A DNA stretch of 64,000 nt from Stenogyne calaminthoides (Eukaryota; Streptophyta; Magnoliopsida; Lamiales; Lamiaceae): assembly GCA_037126765.1 (NCBI GenBank), contig JBBCBC010000032.1, positions 434,001-498,000 of the forward strand, given 5' to 3'. A model generated the notes under the pieces. It saw only the letters and a list, made by a program, of their open reading frames with translations, was not told the origin of the DNA and did no database searches. Below, piece by piece: positions 11,420 to 25,565 of the stretch; position 1 is the stretch's first letter; each line of letters opens with the position of its first letter. Position numbers and translations under genes: made by a program.

Positions 11420-12751
11420 CGTGTCAATACCAAATATACAAAATAAAAATATATTTAATTAGATGCAATATTTTTTTAATGAAAGACATGTACTGACTAA
11501 TTAAACACATATTTTTGGTCTAATTTATTTAAATATTTTAAATAATACATGTGTAGTAAAATATTTGTAAATGTAAATCATCTGATTATTAGTCAAAATT
11601 ATGATTTTTTTTGGATAAGTATATAAATGTATAGATTAAGAGGAACAATTAAATTATTTAGTAGCAGTATATTCTTGAAAATTATCAGACATATGAACAA
11701 TACGAAAATTTCTATGTACTTTTTTGTTGAAATTTTTATTAGATTTATTGGTGCATAAGCATTATATTTATTGATCTTTAATTACAAATTTAATTTAGTT
11801 AAAGAACTAAAATGAATATATTATCTTATCATGATCAATTCTTATAGTATTGGTTTTTTCATGGATAATATTAATTTTTTTAATGAAAAAGTATCGATTA
11901 TTTAATATTATAATTTTTCATATTTGTAATTTTTATTGTTACACGAATATTGCTCCAACATGTTTGTTCATTTATCTCATTCATGATGAACTAATACTTC
12001 CTATTTTGCATAATTACGATTTTTTTAATTGATTATATAAATTGGTATAATTAATCTTTATAAATTGGAAAATGTATTGGCAATGTACAATTAATAAATG
12101 TAAATGCGTCTGATTCAAAAAATTCATAAATGTATGCTTAATTGAGAGATATAAATCGCGTACTTAAAATGGTTAATTTGATGTAGTAAAAATATACTCA
12201 ATATATAATGACATATTTGGAAATTGATTAATTGATCAAATTTCCAAAAGTGATTGCTAAGGTACAATTAATACTTAAATAAAAAAAAGTAATACATTCA
12301 AAATTTAATTTTAAATATATCTTTAAGATATCGAAGTTTATGAATTTTTTTTAGAATTTATAGACCGGAATATATCATGGAAGCAAAAAGATTTTTGCAG
12401 GTGAATATTAGATACAACATTTTCTTGATGGAAGATATGTACCGACTAATTGAACATAATTTTCTTGGTCTAATTTATTTATATATGTTAAACAATGTAC
12501 GCATTTCAAAATATTCGTAAATGTAAATTATCTAATCATTAGACAAACAAATGAATATTCTTTGGACAAGGTATTTGAATATATAAATTAATTTATTTTT
12601 TAGCTGTATATTCTTGAAAAGTGTCAGACATATGAACAATACAAAAATTCTGTATACTTTTTGGTTGAAGTTTTTATTAAATTTATTGCTTATAAGTATA
12701 ATAGTATGATTTAGTTATTCTTAATTACAAATTCAATTTAATTAAAGAACT
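11420..12751. repeat. ~943-bp tandem duplication of AT-rich spacer
   Basis: About 450-490 bases upstream of 11905 recur diverged before 12751. For example AAGAACTAAAATGAATATAT near 11802 matches the left flank at 12745-12751 joined to the right flank at 27304. The offset between matching bases is 943 bp. The second copy is split by the Sire element at 12752-27303. No coding sequence is visible; AT-rich DNA fills 11905-12365. Confidence 0.8.
12747..12751. repeat. target-site duplication (left) GAACT
   Basis: GAACT directly precedes the LTR start TGTAGG and matches 27304-27308. Confidence 0.9.
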
Positions 12752-14319
12752 TGTAGGTCCCGAACGGGTTAGTGAGGGCAGAAGTCTAGAGGGAGGGTGA
12801 ATAGACTTAAAAACTTTTTGTCTGCAGATCAGTGTGAGGCAATTACTTTGATCGAGTCTTGAGTGAATCGGTTTGGGTGATAACCAACTTACTAATCGCT
12901 CAAGGCAGATCGATTCGGTAACTATCAGTTTAAGCGATGTGTCGCGGAAGCTTAAGTTTTACGTGTGAAAAAAACCGGGTTTTGATAAATCGATTCCAAA
13001 GTTAATCTTTTAATCGGTTGGTGAAGTGTCAAGTTTGATCAGATCAGAAGCTTGGTGCTAACTGATCTCAATTTGGAATATGTATGCGCTTTTAAAGGTT
13101 GTGTGCGATTGTGTAATCAGTTAATCAAAGCGATAAAGGCACACAAGATTTATAGTGGTTCGGACAAACCAGTCCTACGTCCACTCTTCCCTATCACAAG
13201 GGGCACCTACTTAACCAACTGGACTTTGTTTTATGTGTAAGTCCAACACAGTACACCAACTAGATGTTTAAAGAGTTCACACTCAACCGATCCCAGAGAT
13301 CAGAACTAGAAACCCTAGTCTGAAATCTTGCTAAACAACTTAACCTAACTTGGGGGTTTGGGTAAGATTGTTTTGGTTCCAACTATGAAATCTTTTCTTG
13401 CGTATAAGCAGCCTAATCAGCTAGATGAAAAGATTTCTATGCTAAGAACTTTATGGGATGAACACTTAATAAAAATTAATCTTCTTGTTCGTGTTCTTGT
13501 GCGGAAGTCTGATATTAGCTTGAGCTTCTTGATTGTTCAGCGTTTCCGTGTGTTCATATCATTCACTCTGAAGTGTGATCCCATATTTATAGACCTTGAA
13601 ATCAAAGAGCCGTTGGAGAGCAATTTGAATTTCAGGCTATATTTGGTAGACTTGCAGGCTTGATGTGACGAGCTTCAGGAACGGCATGGCCAAAAGCGTG
13701 AATTTGTACTTTGTAGCCGTTCTGAGAGGTAGCATCAAATCCGCAATTGAAGGCTCCGATCATCGTGTCTTGTTCTTATTGGATAGCAGACTCACTTTTT
13801 CGGTGTTTGTTCTTCCAACTAAGGTTGACATTCTTCTTGTTAGGATCATAGGCGTATGATTAGGTGAAACATCGATTTCATTGGTGGTGAATTCGATCGA
13901 TCGGAACCGATCGGTCTACGATAGATCTTTTGGTGCCGGTTGACTTAGCTTCAACTAGCGAGACTACCGATGTAGGTCTTCCGTCCGATCTTCGGAAGTC
14001 ATCCGATCTTCAAGTATTTCGAGTTTGAGCTTTATGACTTCAATTTGAGATATCGACTAGATCGGATCGATCGATCTTCTGTTCTTGTCTTCAGATTCCG
14101 CCCGCTTCGGATATCACCGTCTTTTGAGTCTTCAGATTCGACCTATACATATTGAGTTTCCCCCTCAATATGTGACCTATCTATTTCATCGGTTGTTCTA
14201 TACAATCATTATCAAATCGGTCTCCTATAAGGGTAATATAAACATCATCAATAATGTGTCCGATTGGTCCTATTACATGTGTTTTTGGAACTTTCATCAA
14301 AACTATAAATTTCCCAACA
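12752..14319 (-). repeat. 3' LTR of first Sire element
   Basis: Matches 25704-27303 along its length. The internal border is marked by the polypurine tract AAAAAGGGGAAAT on - (14332-14320). On -, TATAAATATGG near 13585 is the TATA box. Confidence 0.9.
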
Positions 14320-14339
14320 ATTTCCCCTTTTTGATGAAA

Positions 14340-17300
14340 CCAAAACACTTTGAGAAACCAAATCTGATTGATAAAAAAATAGAAACGAGTTAAGAGCATA
14401 TAATCAGAAGACAATGAGACTTTGTCTTAGGATCAGAAAATAAACTTTTCTCATTAAAAAATGTTGATTACATGTTACATCAGAAAAGTTTTGTAAATAA
14501 GAACAGCTGATCCTGAGTAGTCTTCTGATTCTTCACTCTTTAGGCTTGTATCATTCGGCATCTCTCTTTGATCTTGAGGAATGTTGAAAATCGATAAAGT
14601 TTCCATTTGACATCATTAGTCTGCTGAAGATCAGTTATATGCGTTTTGCTCAGGATGTCAAAATAGAATCTTTGAAATGCCAGTCTGTCAAATGAGCCAT
14701 CTACCTTCTTCGAGTAATCCATCAGATCATACTCTTGGCGAGATATTTTTACATTGATAAGCTTGGCCTCATTTTCCAGATACTTCAGAAAAATCCGGTA
14801 TTTATTTTCTAACGGTTGAGGAATTCTTCATCGGGAGATTCTTCTTGTGGAACAAGATTAAGAACAAAGGCATCCGAAGCCATTCCTCGATCTTATTCCA
14901 TTCCTCAAATCTCTTAAGATGCTTGCATAGTTTTTGGGATGATCTCATCAACTCTTCTTTGGCGACTTAGGTTCGTGCGGATTTTCCGGCCTTCCTTTCT
15001 TCGCTCTCAATCCGAATTTCTTCTTGATTTTTTACGCCTCTGCCATTTTTTACGCCCTTCTTTCTTCTTGGCTTTTCGGGCTTCTTCAAATTTATCTGCT
15101 CTTTGGACATCTTTCCAAATGGTCCGAGTTTGTGATGTCCTGCGACTGTTATGTCATTGGTTTCTCAATCTGTTCTTCCCCTTTTTGGTTTGATCAAAAA
15201 GAGTAGTGAGATGGGAGGTCGAGAACCAAAAGTTGATTGCGATCGCCTTGTAGAGATCTCTGCAATGAATATGCCTTGAGTTTGAGCAGATTAGATTTTG
15301 AATCGTCGATATCGGCTCGATCTTGCAATTCCATGGCGAGAGAGAGTGTTTTAATCGGTTTGTCAAGTTTCTCTTACATCGATTCTAGCTTGTCGGTGAG
15401 CATCGAGAAAAAAACTTGTTGTTTATCCACCGAGTCGATTTGGCATCAACGGTCTTTATCGATTCGGTAAATGATGATGACCTGATTTTTGGGAGAAGAA
15501 TCGATCTTTGATTGCTCAAACTGTAAATAGCCAATTCCCTTTGATCATTATTTCTTTGATGGCAATCGCCTTTGATCACCTATCGGTCCCTCAACTTCTT
15601 CTTTTCGAGAGATCTTTGAGACAAGATTTGATCTCTTGAAGTTGATCGATAGTGGCGTGTGATGTTGGAATATTGAGTGTCACTTGATCGATTGATTGTG
15701 TGTGCCTCCGGTGGTTGGTCATGAACTGCAAAGCACCAGCTCCACTATCGCCAGCGACTCTGTATCCTTCATGATGGCATACGCTTGAGGAGCTTTGTCG
15801 CTAGATCTCGATTCGCCTGTTCGGCTGACCCTAACTTCGCGTGGATCGAGATCGACAGATTGTGATTATCACTCATTTGGTGATCCCACTTTAGCAGATT
15901 TCCTCATGTCGAAATCGAAGTCCGCAAACTCATCCACGACCGCCCATCATTCAATAATTATTATAAAATCGATAAGCTTTTTAATTGAAGATCTCTCGGT
16001 GAGGATCTCCATAACTTCCTCTCTTATGGCGGGATGGGCGACCCGATTCTCGATACAACTCATCAATTTCTCTTCGATTCGCGATTCCGATCAATTTCGA
16101 TTATGATCTTTGTTGATCTGGACTCGGGGAATTGTCTGGTCGGTCAGTTTGATGAGATGTGGAAGGTTCTGGTTGTGCTTGAGTCGCGGAAGATGGCTGA
16201 TCGGTTCGACTGCGAGAGGTTCTCTTTGTGGAAACAGTGCTTCGGGTTCCACATCGTGCTTTACAGTTTAACCGTCTGATTTCGGGTTGTGGGCGTGGAA
16301 GAATAGGAGAGACATGCTTTCGTGACCATTAGTCCGAGTGGTGAATCACCAGAAATTGGAGGAGAAGAGATCGTTCGTCTCGAGCTTCTTCCGCCGAGAA
16401 TGATCTGGCGAGCTCTCGGCTTGAGAAGCCTGCTGGTGATGCTTCACTGATTTTTTGTGGTGCAACAGATTGCAGGGCTCCTTCTTCATCGACTCATCTT
16501 CTAGCATCGAGTCATGGGGCCTTCTTGCTTCTTGGCCTCTTCTCGCAGGCCTTCACCGTTTTCTTTTTCTTCTCCGGGGGGCATCTGGTGGGCCTTACGG
16601 GGGCCTTCACCCGGCTTTGAGTGGTGATTCGCCCAAGATCTGGTGTAGATGAAGTTGCTTTCTTGCTTTTTCCTTTCTTTGACTTTGGGGGGTTGGCGCG
16701 TATCATCGTCTGGTGGCCCAAAAATGGTGAAGTGGGCGAGAAAGCCCTTATAGGACTTGATCCATTCTGTTCCCATTTGGCCTTTGGCATTTTATCCTGT
16801 GAGGATAACCGCAACCTTGTTGAGATTCTTGATCTTTTTCTTGAGATATACGCCTCCACTCATCAACTCCAAATTTATCATATTCTTGGAGTAGAATGGC
16901 CTTCGTAAACCCATTCCAATTGATGTTCTTGGCTTCATCAATTATTAAACCATGTTGTGCGGTTTGGCCGGATGTAATAGCATCGGGCTGAATGCAATAC
17001 CCATAATTGTTTTTGACAATATGTCAAACAACAATTGGTATTTCCTCTTGAGCATTGGCTCGACAAAACCCGACGTATGATGTTTGTCACTTCTCGAAAG
17101 AGCTCTTTTTCGATCAAATTTCATCTTCGTTCTCCCCTGTAATGAGCAAAGTAGATTCGTCCTTTGGGTAAATTTGAATAGGCGTGTTATATCCTCATTC
17201 GACGGATCGATTTCTTCTCCGTGGATTGCCGAAAAGTAGTTCTTCTCCCAGAGTATCAGTATCACTCTTAAATTCCTTAGGAATTTAGTCTTCATCTTTG

Positions 17301-17760
17301 CATCTTTGGATTGCAGTGAGCGTATAAAAATTTCTCAAGGCACCTTTTAGCGAGAATTTGCTCAAACCTCCATGGATTAGGATCCGAGTGATATTGAACT
17401 GCATTTAACTTATCATCCACAATCTTTGTTGCCGGTTCAGCATAGTTGCACATTATTTTACCCATACCGTGAGTGATCATCTACGATAAGATAGATTTGG
17501 TAAAAAAATTGTGCATTAATACAAAGAATATCACACAAGCGGAAACTAAGAAACAATAAAACATAAACACAGGATAGAAACATTTAAGATCAATGGATTT
17601 AAAAAAAATACATCAAATAAACATAAATTACCGATTTACATTTTTTCGGAAAGATGATTTTGAAACTTAGGAAAACACTTTGAATCGAGAGAAGTAATTT
17701 GGAGTTTTCAGGAGAATAAATCGCAAGTTTGTGAAATGGAAAACTACGGTATGGTTTTTG
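14340..17760 (-). pseudogene. remnant of Sire extra ORF (third ORF)
   Basis: On -, a stretch at about 17050-16990 reads LKRKYQLLFDILSKTIMG, which lines up with LKPKYRVLMDIVGKCIMS in the intact 1,210-codon ORF of the other Sire element (38348-41980). A Lys/Arg/Ser-rich, nuclear-signal-like segment follows at about 16860-16500, also as in that ORF. Everything is cut into short frames by stops and shifts. It sits between pol and the 3' LTR, the expected place. No function is known. I am sure of the homology at the N-terminal block and less so downstream. Confidence 0.6.
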
Positions 17761-17766
17761 ATGATC

Positions 17767-17776
17767 TTTTTATAAA
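17767..17776 (-). promoter_or_regulatory. TATA-like box upstream of the Sire extra ORF
   Basis: On - the sequence is TTTATAAAAA, 5' of the extra-ORF remnant, in a position similar to the TATA-like box in front of the intact ORF at 38348. Confidence 0.35.
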
Positions 17777-17799
17777 GACGAGGAGGAAAAAGAAGACAA

Positions 17800-19620
17800 G
17801 ATTTGGAAGATCAACCATTTGAAAAGATTAAACGTTCAGATTAAGCGGTTTTGATCGTAGGTCGGGGAAAAACACGCATTTAAAACCTTTTGGATTTAAA
17901 AGCACATTTAGTAGAAGTTAATACATGTTCCCCACGTCCGCATTAAATGATTTGCGGGGAAATACGTCACAAGGATAATGGGTACAATAAGGCAAATAAT
18001 ATCGATAAGATCCGATAAATAAGCAAAGAACAAGAGAAAAGAAAAGGCGATATCGGTTGGTCGATATTGTAATCGGTCAATACCACTTGTCCATGTTGAT
18101 TTCACTTGTTGATCTTAGTATTGCGCCTAAGCCTTAAAATTTCCCAAACCGATCCTTTTAGCCGATCTTCTTCACTTTCAGATCGATCTGTTGAAGTTCC
18201 AAGCTGTTGATCTTCCTTGAATACGTCGATTTCCTTCGATCCTCCTTGATCGGTTGAAGTTCCCTTCAACCGATATTTACATTTTCCCATAGGCGATGTA
18301 TCCGATTTGTTGGAGTTTCAAGCTCGGTGATCTTCCTCATCGGAAACCAGTATGTATCGATTTTGGTTGACCTGTCGATTCTTCTCAAGTCAATCCAATT
18401 CTTGGAATAAGTGTTACCGCCAAAACTTAGTCTAGAATAGTAGTCTCTATTCCCTAAGTTGGCGCGATTTGATTTATCGTAATTATCGTCGAATCTTTCG
18501 ATATGTCAATCCGCCGTAAATTTATCCAATTATCGTCGGCGTGATTCCTACACGCCGTCCTTTTTGGTCGATTTTTCTAAAAGGTTTTGAGAACTCGAAT
18601 TTGCATTTGCACCCTTGCTTGGCCTCTATAAATTGGACCAATTGTTTTACACAACATAACCCAATCACCATACTTATCTTCTTTGTAGAATCATGTATCT
18701 GGTGAACCCTTATTTCCGGTGAAACTTCCTAAGCAAACACCTTTACCCCTTTTTTCAATGATTTCACTTCTCAAATCAACCCCGTAAAGTCCCCTTTATT
18801 TTTTTTCGTCATCAAAGATTTCACATACGATTGTTGCAAAGCTTCTCTACCACCATGGCGGCGGCTCGCTGCTTTAACCGAGAAGACACTTCTCCTAACC
18901 GTATGCACCTTGTGGTGTCTATCGTTATGACGTAACTACCATCAACAGACTTAGTTCGAAAATGAACGTGAGTTTGATATGCGATCTTGATCACCAACAA
19001 CCGATCTTCAGATATCAACTCACCATTTAACTGTTGGAGAGCCCATCGACTCTTTCTTAGGGGCTCGGCTTAAAAAATCCTATCAAAAGGTCTTTGTCGC
19101 TCCATTTGGTTTTAGCCCACTAGTGGCTTTAGGATTTCTTTAAAGCCTCTCTCACCCTTGTTAAGTGGGGGAAAATAAGAGCATCAGATTTAAAATCTCT
19201 CTCTCCCCTGCTCTACTTGGGTTAGGATGAGGGTTTAGGGTTATAGGTTTAGGGTTTTCAGTTATGACTTATGTCTCGACCTCCGTGTCCTTTGTACTTG
19301 TATCTTGTAATGTAATCGACCTTGGTCTTTATCAATGAAAAGTTCTATTATTCCATTGTTGTGTAAAATTCCTGTATCCTTATGCGATTTTAAGCTTTAA
19401 TCTTGTGAATACCACTTGTGAATCTTGCTTGTTGAATATCAGCTTAATCGACTTACAAAGATGTAAAATAACTGAACAGATTTAATCAGATAATCCTTTA
19501 AACGATCAGTTCATTTAATCTGATAAACTTTAAATCTGATCGGTATCTTCTCATATCAGTTCCTTGACTGATCTTCTGATCAGTTGAGATACCAAACTCA
19601 ACTGATTCCTTTCAGCCTGG
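17800..19620. other. spacer between RNase H and extra ORF in first Sire element
   Basis: No gene recognised. A TATA-like CTCTATAAATTGG on + near 18636 is followed by an ATG in good context at 18854 (ACCACCATGGCGGCG), but that frame is only a few dozen codons and unlike any family I know. A degenerate TTTAGGG-like run lies near 19220-19255. Confidence 0.35.
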
Positions 19621-20144
19621 TTAGTCTCTTAACCAGCTGGTTCTGGAGAACAATCCATCAAACATTTTAGGTGCATTTTCTCCAAGATCCAGAAGCCCTA
19701 GCTCATTGCATAATTCTCTTAATCTGATCTCAGCTAGTGGCTTGGTTAGAATATCAGCTTTCTGTATATCAGTATGAATCTTTTCCATTCTGATATTCTT
19801 CTTTTCAACATGATCTCTTATAAAATGATGCCTGACATCCACATGCTTGCATCTTGTATGTAAAAACAGGATTCGAGTGATTGCAATAAAGACTATTATC
19901 ATCACGTAAAATAGGTACATTCTTAGCTTCAATGTTATAATCCCTCACCGCCGACTAAGCCGAGAGCGATTGGGAATAATGACTTCCCGCTGACCATATA
20001 TTTTGCTTGGTAGTAGAGATTTGCAACCGATGTCCGCTTTTTGAAAACCACGAGATCGGGTTTATTTCCTAAGAACCGACAAGTTCTCGAGGTGGATTTT
20101 TCTGTCAATCTTGCAACCTCCATAATCGTAATCGTAATACCCAC
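19621..20144 (-). pseudogene. RNase H (first Sire element)
   Basis: The - strand shows CKHVDVRHHFIRDHVEKK and DILTKPLAEIRLRELCNELG, the conserved end of the Copia RNase H domain, and upstream a broken copy of the region that reads CRFLGNKPDLVVFKKRTSVA. Frames change several times, so no active enzyme is encoded as read. Confidence 0.85.
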
Positions 20145-20149
20145 TAAGC

Positions 20150-21300
20150 TCTAGATTATCATCGATGGGTAAAATAAACCAAGGTTTCTTGTCCCTTCAG
20201 ATATTTTAAGAACTGCGTGATAGTCGCTTTCTAGGTGACTTATCATTGGATTTACTCGAAATTCGCACATACACCCTGCGAAGGTTATATCCGGTTTTTT
20301 GGCGGTCGGGGTATAGTAGAGATCCAATGAGAGCCCTATATTCTTCGACGATTTGTTTTTCGACCATCCTCATCCGGATCCATCTTGAATCCGGTCATCA
20401 TAGGAATTTTGGCTTCCTTACAATTTTGAACTCCAAACTTAGCCAATAAATTCCTAGTGTACTTTGCTTTGGCAGATGAATATCCCTACGTACTTTTGCT
20501 TTTTACTTGAAGACCCGTAAAGTAATTCATCCGACCCATCATGGACATCTCGAACTTCCCTTGATCACTTTTGCTGAATCTTTCACATAGACTTTTTGTT
20601 GGGAGATCCAAGATGATGTCGCCCACGTAAATCGAACCATCGTAATATCTTTTCCATCTTCTATTCTCGAACAAGGTTATGTCCTTTGTTTTTTAGTGAA
20701 CCCACTTTCGATCAAGAACCGAGAGAGTGTATCATACCAAGCTCGAGGAGCCTGTTTGAGCCATAGAGAGCTTTTTTCAGACGATACACTGGTTTGCTCT
20801 TTTCAAAGCCCGGAGGTTGTTCGACATAAACTTCCTCTCGCTAGTACCCCGTTTAAGAAAGCACTCTTTACGTCCATCCGATATACATGAACCCTCTGTG
20901 GGAAGATATGCGTAAAAAAAAAACCGAATGGCTTTAGACGAGCGATCGGTGCAAAGGTCTCATCATAATCAATTCCTCCGATTGTGAATACCCCTTAGCA
21001 ACAAGTCTTGCCTTATTTACGGTGATGACGTTTTTTCTCATCTCTTGTTCTTGAATACCCATTTCGTGCCAATTACGTCTTGATGATTTGGTGCATCTAC
21101 CGGTTCCCAAACTTGATTTTTGTCGAACTGTTTCAAGCTCCTCTGCGCATGGCTAGGATCCGACTTGCGTCTTGTAGAACTTCCTCTATTGTTGTTGGTT
21201 CCTTCATAGACGGATAACAAAGAATACATGGCACTTTCACCAATCGATGTCTAGTTTTAACTTTATCGGATGGGTCTCCGATTATCGATCGGTTGGATGA
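20150..21300 (-). pseudogene. reverse transcriptase (first Sire element)
   Basis: On -, the RT start VIGTKWVFKNKR lies near 21070-21035. The catalytic region near 20650-20600 reads GSIYVGDIILDLP where YVDDIIFG is expected, so an Asp is replaced by Gly. A following block contains KFEMSMMGRMNYFTGLQVK. The frame is lost between these blocks. Confidence 0.85.
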
Positions 21301-22720
21301 TTTGGTTATCCAGTCCTTCTTGCTCGATTTGCGTGGTTTTGGAGAACATCGTCCGTTTCGATAAAATTTCATTACTAGCGATTGGGAGTGGTGCGAGTTA
21401 TGATCCACTTGATAAGAACAAGTCTCGGTGATGTTGGACTCATCATGTGTTGATGTCCATTCGTGGGAACTTCGGTGTTCCCCCGAACCGGATGGTTCGA
21501 TTGATATCGTCTCTCACCAGATCGCTTTTCTTCAAACGTTTTTCGCACCTTAGGATCCGAATGATCCGGTGAATCACTAGATCCGAATGTATACCTATAC
21601 GGTTTCGATTCTTTTTCCTTGATCATTAGTCGATCCATTTTCGAGCATCGTACTTGTTGATCAGTACATCTTGTTTCGAGGCGATTTTCTTGATCGTAAG
21701 ATGCTTCATCAAAGACTACATGGGGTGTTTCTTCCACGAGTAGGGTTAAATGCATTTTAGACCCCGAAAGCCTTGCTAGATGAGGAATATCCTAAGAATA
21801 TACCCTCATCCGACTTGGCTTCAAAGGTTTTCAACCGACTCTTCCCATTGTTGTGTATGAAACACTTACACCCAAAAACATGGAAGTAAGAGACACGAGG
21901 TTTTTTCGTCCTTCCACGGTTCATAGGGCATTTGTAGTGAGCCTTAGTCGGAAGACATCGCTTTCGAGTATGGCATGCGTTGTTGATTGCTTCGCTTGTA
22001 AACGGCTTGGTATTGCATGTTCGCCTAACATCGCGGCGGCGAAACTTCTTTTGAGAGTTCTGTTCTCCGCTTCATTTACTCCATTTTATTGTGGCGCCCT
22101 TCGGTGATGTTTCATGTCAGATATTAAACTTAGAGCAAAAATCAATAATAAAAGAGTTCGTAAATTCGTACCTTTATCCGATCCGATTTTTACTACATCG
22201 ACACCCTTCTCATTTTGTAATCTTTTTAGCAGATTTCGAGTATCTTCGTTTGTCGCCTCATTCTTCTTATGTAAGAATATAACCTGTAAACTTGGAATAG
22301 TCATCCACGATTACGTGAGTATATTTGCGTCCGTTGAGACCGACCGTGTAATCGGGTCGAATAGATCCATATGAAGCGGTGCGAAGATCATTGGATGCCG
22401 TCCCGGAATTCCCTTGAATGGCTTTTGACTGTTTTTCCTTCCGACATGCAAGACATGTCCGATCCTTTGAAAATACTTCATTCGGAAGTCCTTCCACTAG
22501 AGACATCCTTGCTATCTTATTAAGAGTTTTAAAGTTCGGGGATGACTCATTCTTTTGTGCGAGCCAACCGCTACTTTTGGAACTCTTGACAATCAGCATG
22601 CATTTCTTGGGCAACTATTTCAATCAATTTGTGTAGATCGTCCCTTTCCTTGAACCAAGTTAGCAAAATCATTGAGTGGCTCGATTCTTGATAGTGCATT
22701 GGTCGGTCGAGAACTCAACA
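21300..22720 (-). pseudogene. integrase (first Sire element)
   Basis: On -, the pre-integrase zinc region reads NFKTLNKIARMSLVEGLPNE near 22530-22470 with LACRKEK after it. The core begins GLNGRKYTHVIVDDYSKFTG near 22340-22280. Remnants of the second Asp region (SDKGTN) follow near 22190. The segment near 21750-21700 matches the integrase tail (VEETPHVVFDEASYD). Confidence 0.85.
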
Positions 22721-23000
22721 CCGAATCCGTTGTCGAGAATTGTGAAACCGATAATAGGTTGTGCTTCGGACCTTCGACATACGAGACTCAGGTTATTTGT
22801 ACATCATCATTCTCTAAGGTTCGAATCCTTTGGTATAACCAAAGTTATCATCACCGAAGAGCACACGCGGGCCTTTCGTTTCTATGTATGAACCGAGGAG
22901 GTGCTTGCTTCCTCGTCATGTGCCTTGAGCATCCACTATCGATGTACCAGATAGTTGCTTGCACACCTCCTTTTGTTGGCCGGACCACGCGATCATGCGA
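22720..23000 (-). pseudogene. aspartic protease (first Sire element)
   Basis: On -, IWYIDSGCSRHMT is encoded at about 22955-22917. It contains the DSG active site in the usual Copia context and equals the protease start of the other Sire element (33890). The rest of the domain is frame-broken. Confidence 0.8.
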
Positions 23001-25565
23001 CCAAATCGGGCTTTAGGTACCCTTTTGGATTGGGTCGAGGGGTTAGGATTAGTTTTGGGGATCCATACAAAAGCGAGCACTTCTATTGTGATCGGTTAGA
23101 TCGAATATTCGATTTGTCTCCCATACCTATCAACATAATCATACGTCTCAGATATCTTTTTCGATTTGTATGATTATTAGTGTGAACCTTGGATGACTTA
23201 GAAGACTTGGGATTTATCTTTTTCGTTTGTCTTCTTTTTTATCCAAAGTGTGGTTCAAAAAAGTGACCCTAGATTTACGATTATAGGGGTAGTACGATTC
23301 GCTACCATCAAAAGATTCATATCTTTTCGGCATAGGTGGTTTTGCGGTTTACGAAGCATGCTTATTAGACGGTGACCTTGATTGGGTCTCAGATTGGACT
23401 TCCTTTTTACTGTGGTTGTCTTTTCTAATTCTCGATTTGTTGATCGGGTTGAGGTCTCCTCGTAAGAACCGGGTTCTTCTGGTTGATTCCTCGATCGATG
23501 CTTTTTTACGTTTGGGGTCCATTGCATTCCCCTACGGTTGGCACCGCCTTTACCTTTCAACCGGTCTTTTTCCCTTATTAGATACATGTTTGGCTTTTGG
23601 TGTATCTTTTTTTAAAACTCGTCCCGATTACACCTTTTTGAGATGAATCGGTAGGGGCTTTTGAGGATGTGGAAGGGTTCTCATAGCCAAGTCCCTTCTT
23701 GTTAATCGTTGTTCGAAAATAGGCGTTCATGTCTTGAACGGTTTTAGATGATTTTGAAAAAAACCTCTATTTTCTTACGCATTATCCTCGATGATTTTAA
23801 ACTTTCATGCTTTTGGAACAACTCATCGAATTTTGCTTGCAGGATTTTGAAGTCATCACTTTGTTTGTTTGTTAATGCCGGTGATCTTTGATCGCTTCTC
23901 CCGATCGAAGCTTTAACTTCGAGAATTTTAAATTCTCGGTTGCCTTTCCGGCGGTTTCAAATGATCTAAGTTCGGAGGCTTTTATCGAGATCATTTTCTT
24001 TAGCAAAAGTCGATTATTTACGGTCCTCGGCTTATCATTTTCAAACTTCCACTATAGCATAAGTGTTCTCTTGCATTGAGAGATCCTCAAGCAATTGCTT
24101 CCGAGTAGAGCTGCAGGTCAATCTCCCAAAGGTGTGCTAATGATAAGGTGTAAAGCGAAGCGCAAGCGGTTTGGAGGTTACCTCGATTGGTCCTCCCCGC
24201 CATCGAGATCTCATCATCGTCAAGAGAATATCGATCTTCATTTTCATAGAAGTCAACAAAGATCTGGCGATCAAAGGAAGTCTTCTCTGAGAGGAGTATC
24301 CGAGTCCTCGGAGGGCGATAGGAATCGTCAATTCGACGATCGGCAACCATGGCTCTTTCCGTCCCTATAACGTTGCTTTCTCTTTCTTCGCTCTTTTTTC
24401 TTCCCTTTCTCTTGGCGCAATAAAGGGGTCTGCGCTATAGTGACTGGCTTCTCACGGTTGAAGCACGCTCCTTGATCCACCAAACCTTTCCTTCGGGTGA
24501 ATCACTCCGTCTGTATGACCTATCGGGTGACTTCCCTTTCGATAGTAGTCGAGCTTTTCTACATCGATTGGATTTATCTCTTCCTTCCTCACCGATTATC
24601 TCTTTTCTTTTCATCTCTGTGATCCCTCCGATCATCAGATCTGGTTCTTTCAGGAGATCTGTTGGCTGATCTCCTATCTCTCCCTCGACTATGTTGATAG
24701 TCCTTATAAAATCTTCGATACTTACCAAGTTGGACGTTTGACTTCTCAAGCTTCCTGGTAAGCAGAGCGATCTGTTCTGCCTGACTCATTATATTCCCAA
24801 CAGGTTCGTTGGTCTTCGTTCTGCTGCTGGTTGCCTTAAAAGCAACTGATTTTGAAGTTGAGGCTTCAGCGGGCACCTCCTCTTCATCAGCTTGTCCTCT
24901 TTCAATCAAATCGAACTCGTGAGCTTTAAGGCTCAAGAACAAGCTACTTGGTTTCATTTTTGAAATGTCTTGGCAATCCTTGATTACCGTGACCTTCATG
25001 TCCCATTTCTTGGTGAGAGACCTTAAAATTTTGTAGTTTATATCTTTATCGGACATCTCTACCAAGTTCTCGCTTTTTGTTTATTGACATCGTAATCCTT
25101 CCATCGAGTTTGTTGATGGTTTCGTTTTTGGCAAAGATCTTGCTTTTTTCGAACTTCACCGGTTCGCTTGTAGACTTTGTCTTTTATCATTCATTTCCCT
25201 CGCATATCTCAGCCAGAGTATCCCACATTGCTTTCGCAGATTTGAGATACTTAATCTTTTCCTTGGTGACCTTATCCATTGTTTTCATGATAATGTGCCT
25301 TGCGATTGTATCTAGAGTGTGCAGCTTTCTTTCCTCTGCATCCATCAAGGCTGGGCTTTTTCGCACAAGACTTCCCGGGGCAAAGTCTGGATCTCCTCCG
25401 ATCGCGGGGTTGTCGTAATAAATGATGATGGGTCCTCTTTCGATGACTTCCATCATTCCGCCTTAACGATCGAACCTAGATGGTTGGACATATATGGGGC
25501 CAATCTGCATACTCATCGATTGAGAACTTCGGCAGATCATGATACATACCTGAGGTGTTATCCAT
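23000..25565 (-). pseudogene. gag (first Sire element)
   Basis: An ATG at 25565 on - opens a short frame with LPKFSIDEYADW, equivalent to LPMFSVENYDLW in the second Sire element. Downstream blocks include AKAMWDTLAEICEG (~25210) and an open frame at 25065-24589 with INYKILRSLTKKWDMKVTVI and QAEQIALLTRKLEKS, matching the conserved Sire gag core. A damaged zinc knuckle (CFN...) lies near 24450. The Arg/Asp/Ser-rich part follows. The capsid role is inferred from family. Confidence 0.85.

Noticed and set aside
18854..18937. Small + strand gene with TATA-like box at ~18636
   Set aside because: Good ATG context but a very short frame with no homology seen; left as spacer.
22091..24370. Many + strand open frames inside the first Sire element
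   Set aside because: They run opposite to recognisable gag, protease and integrase motifs on - and carry no motifs of their own.
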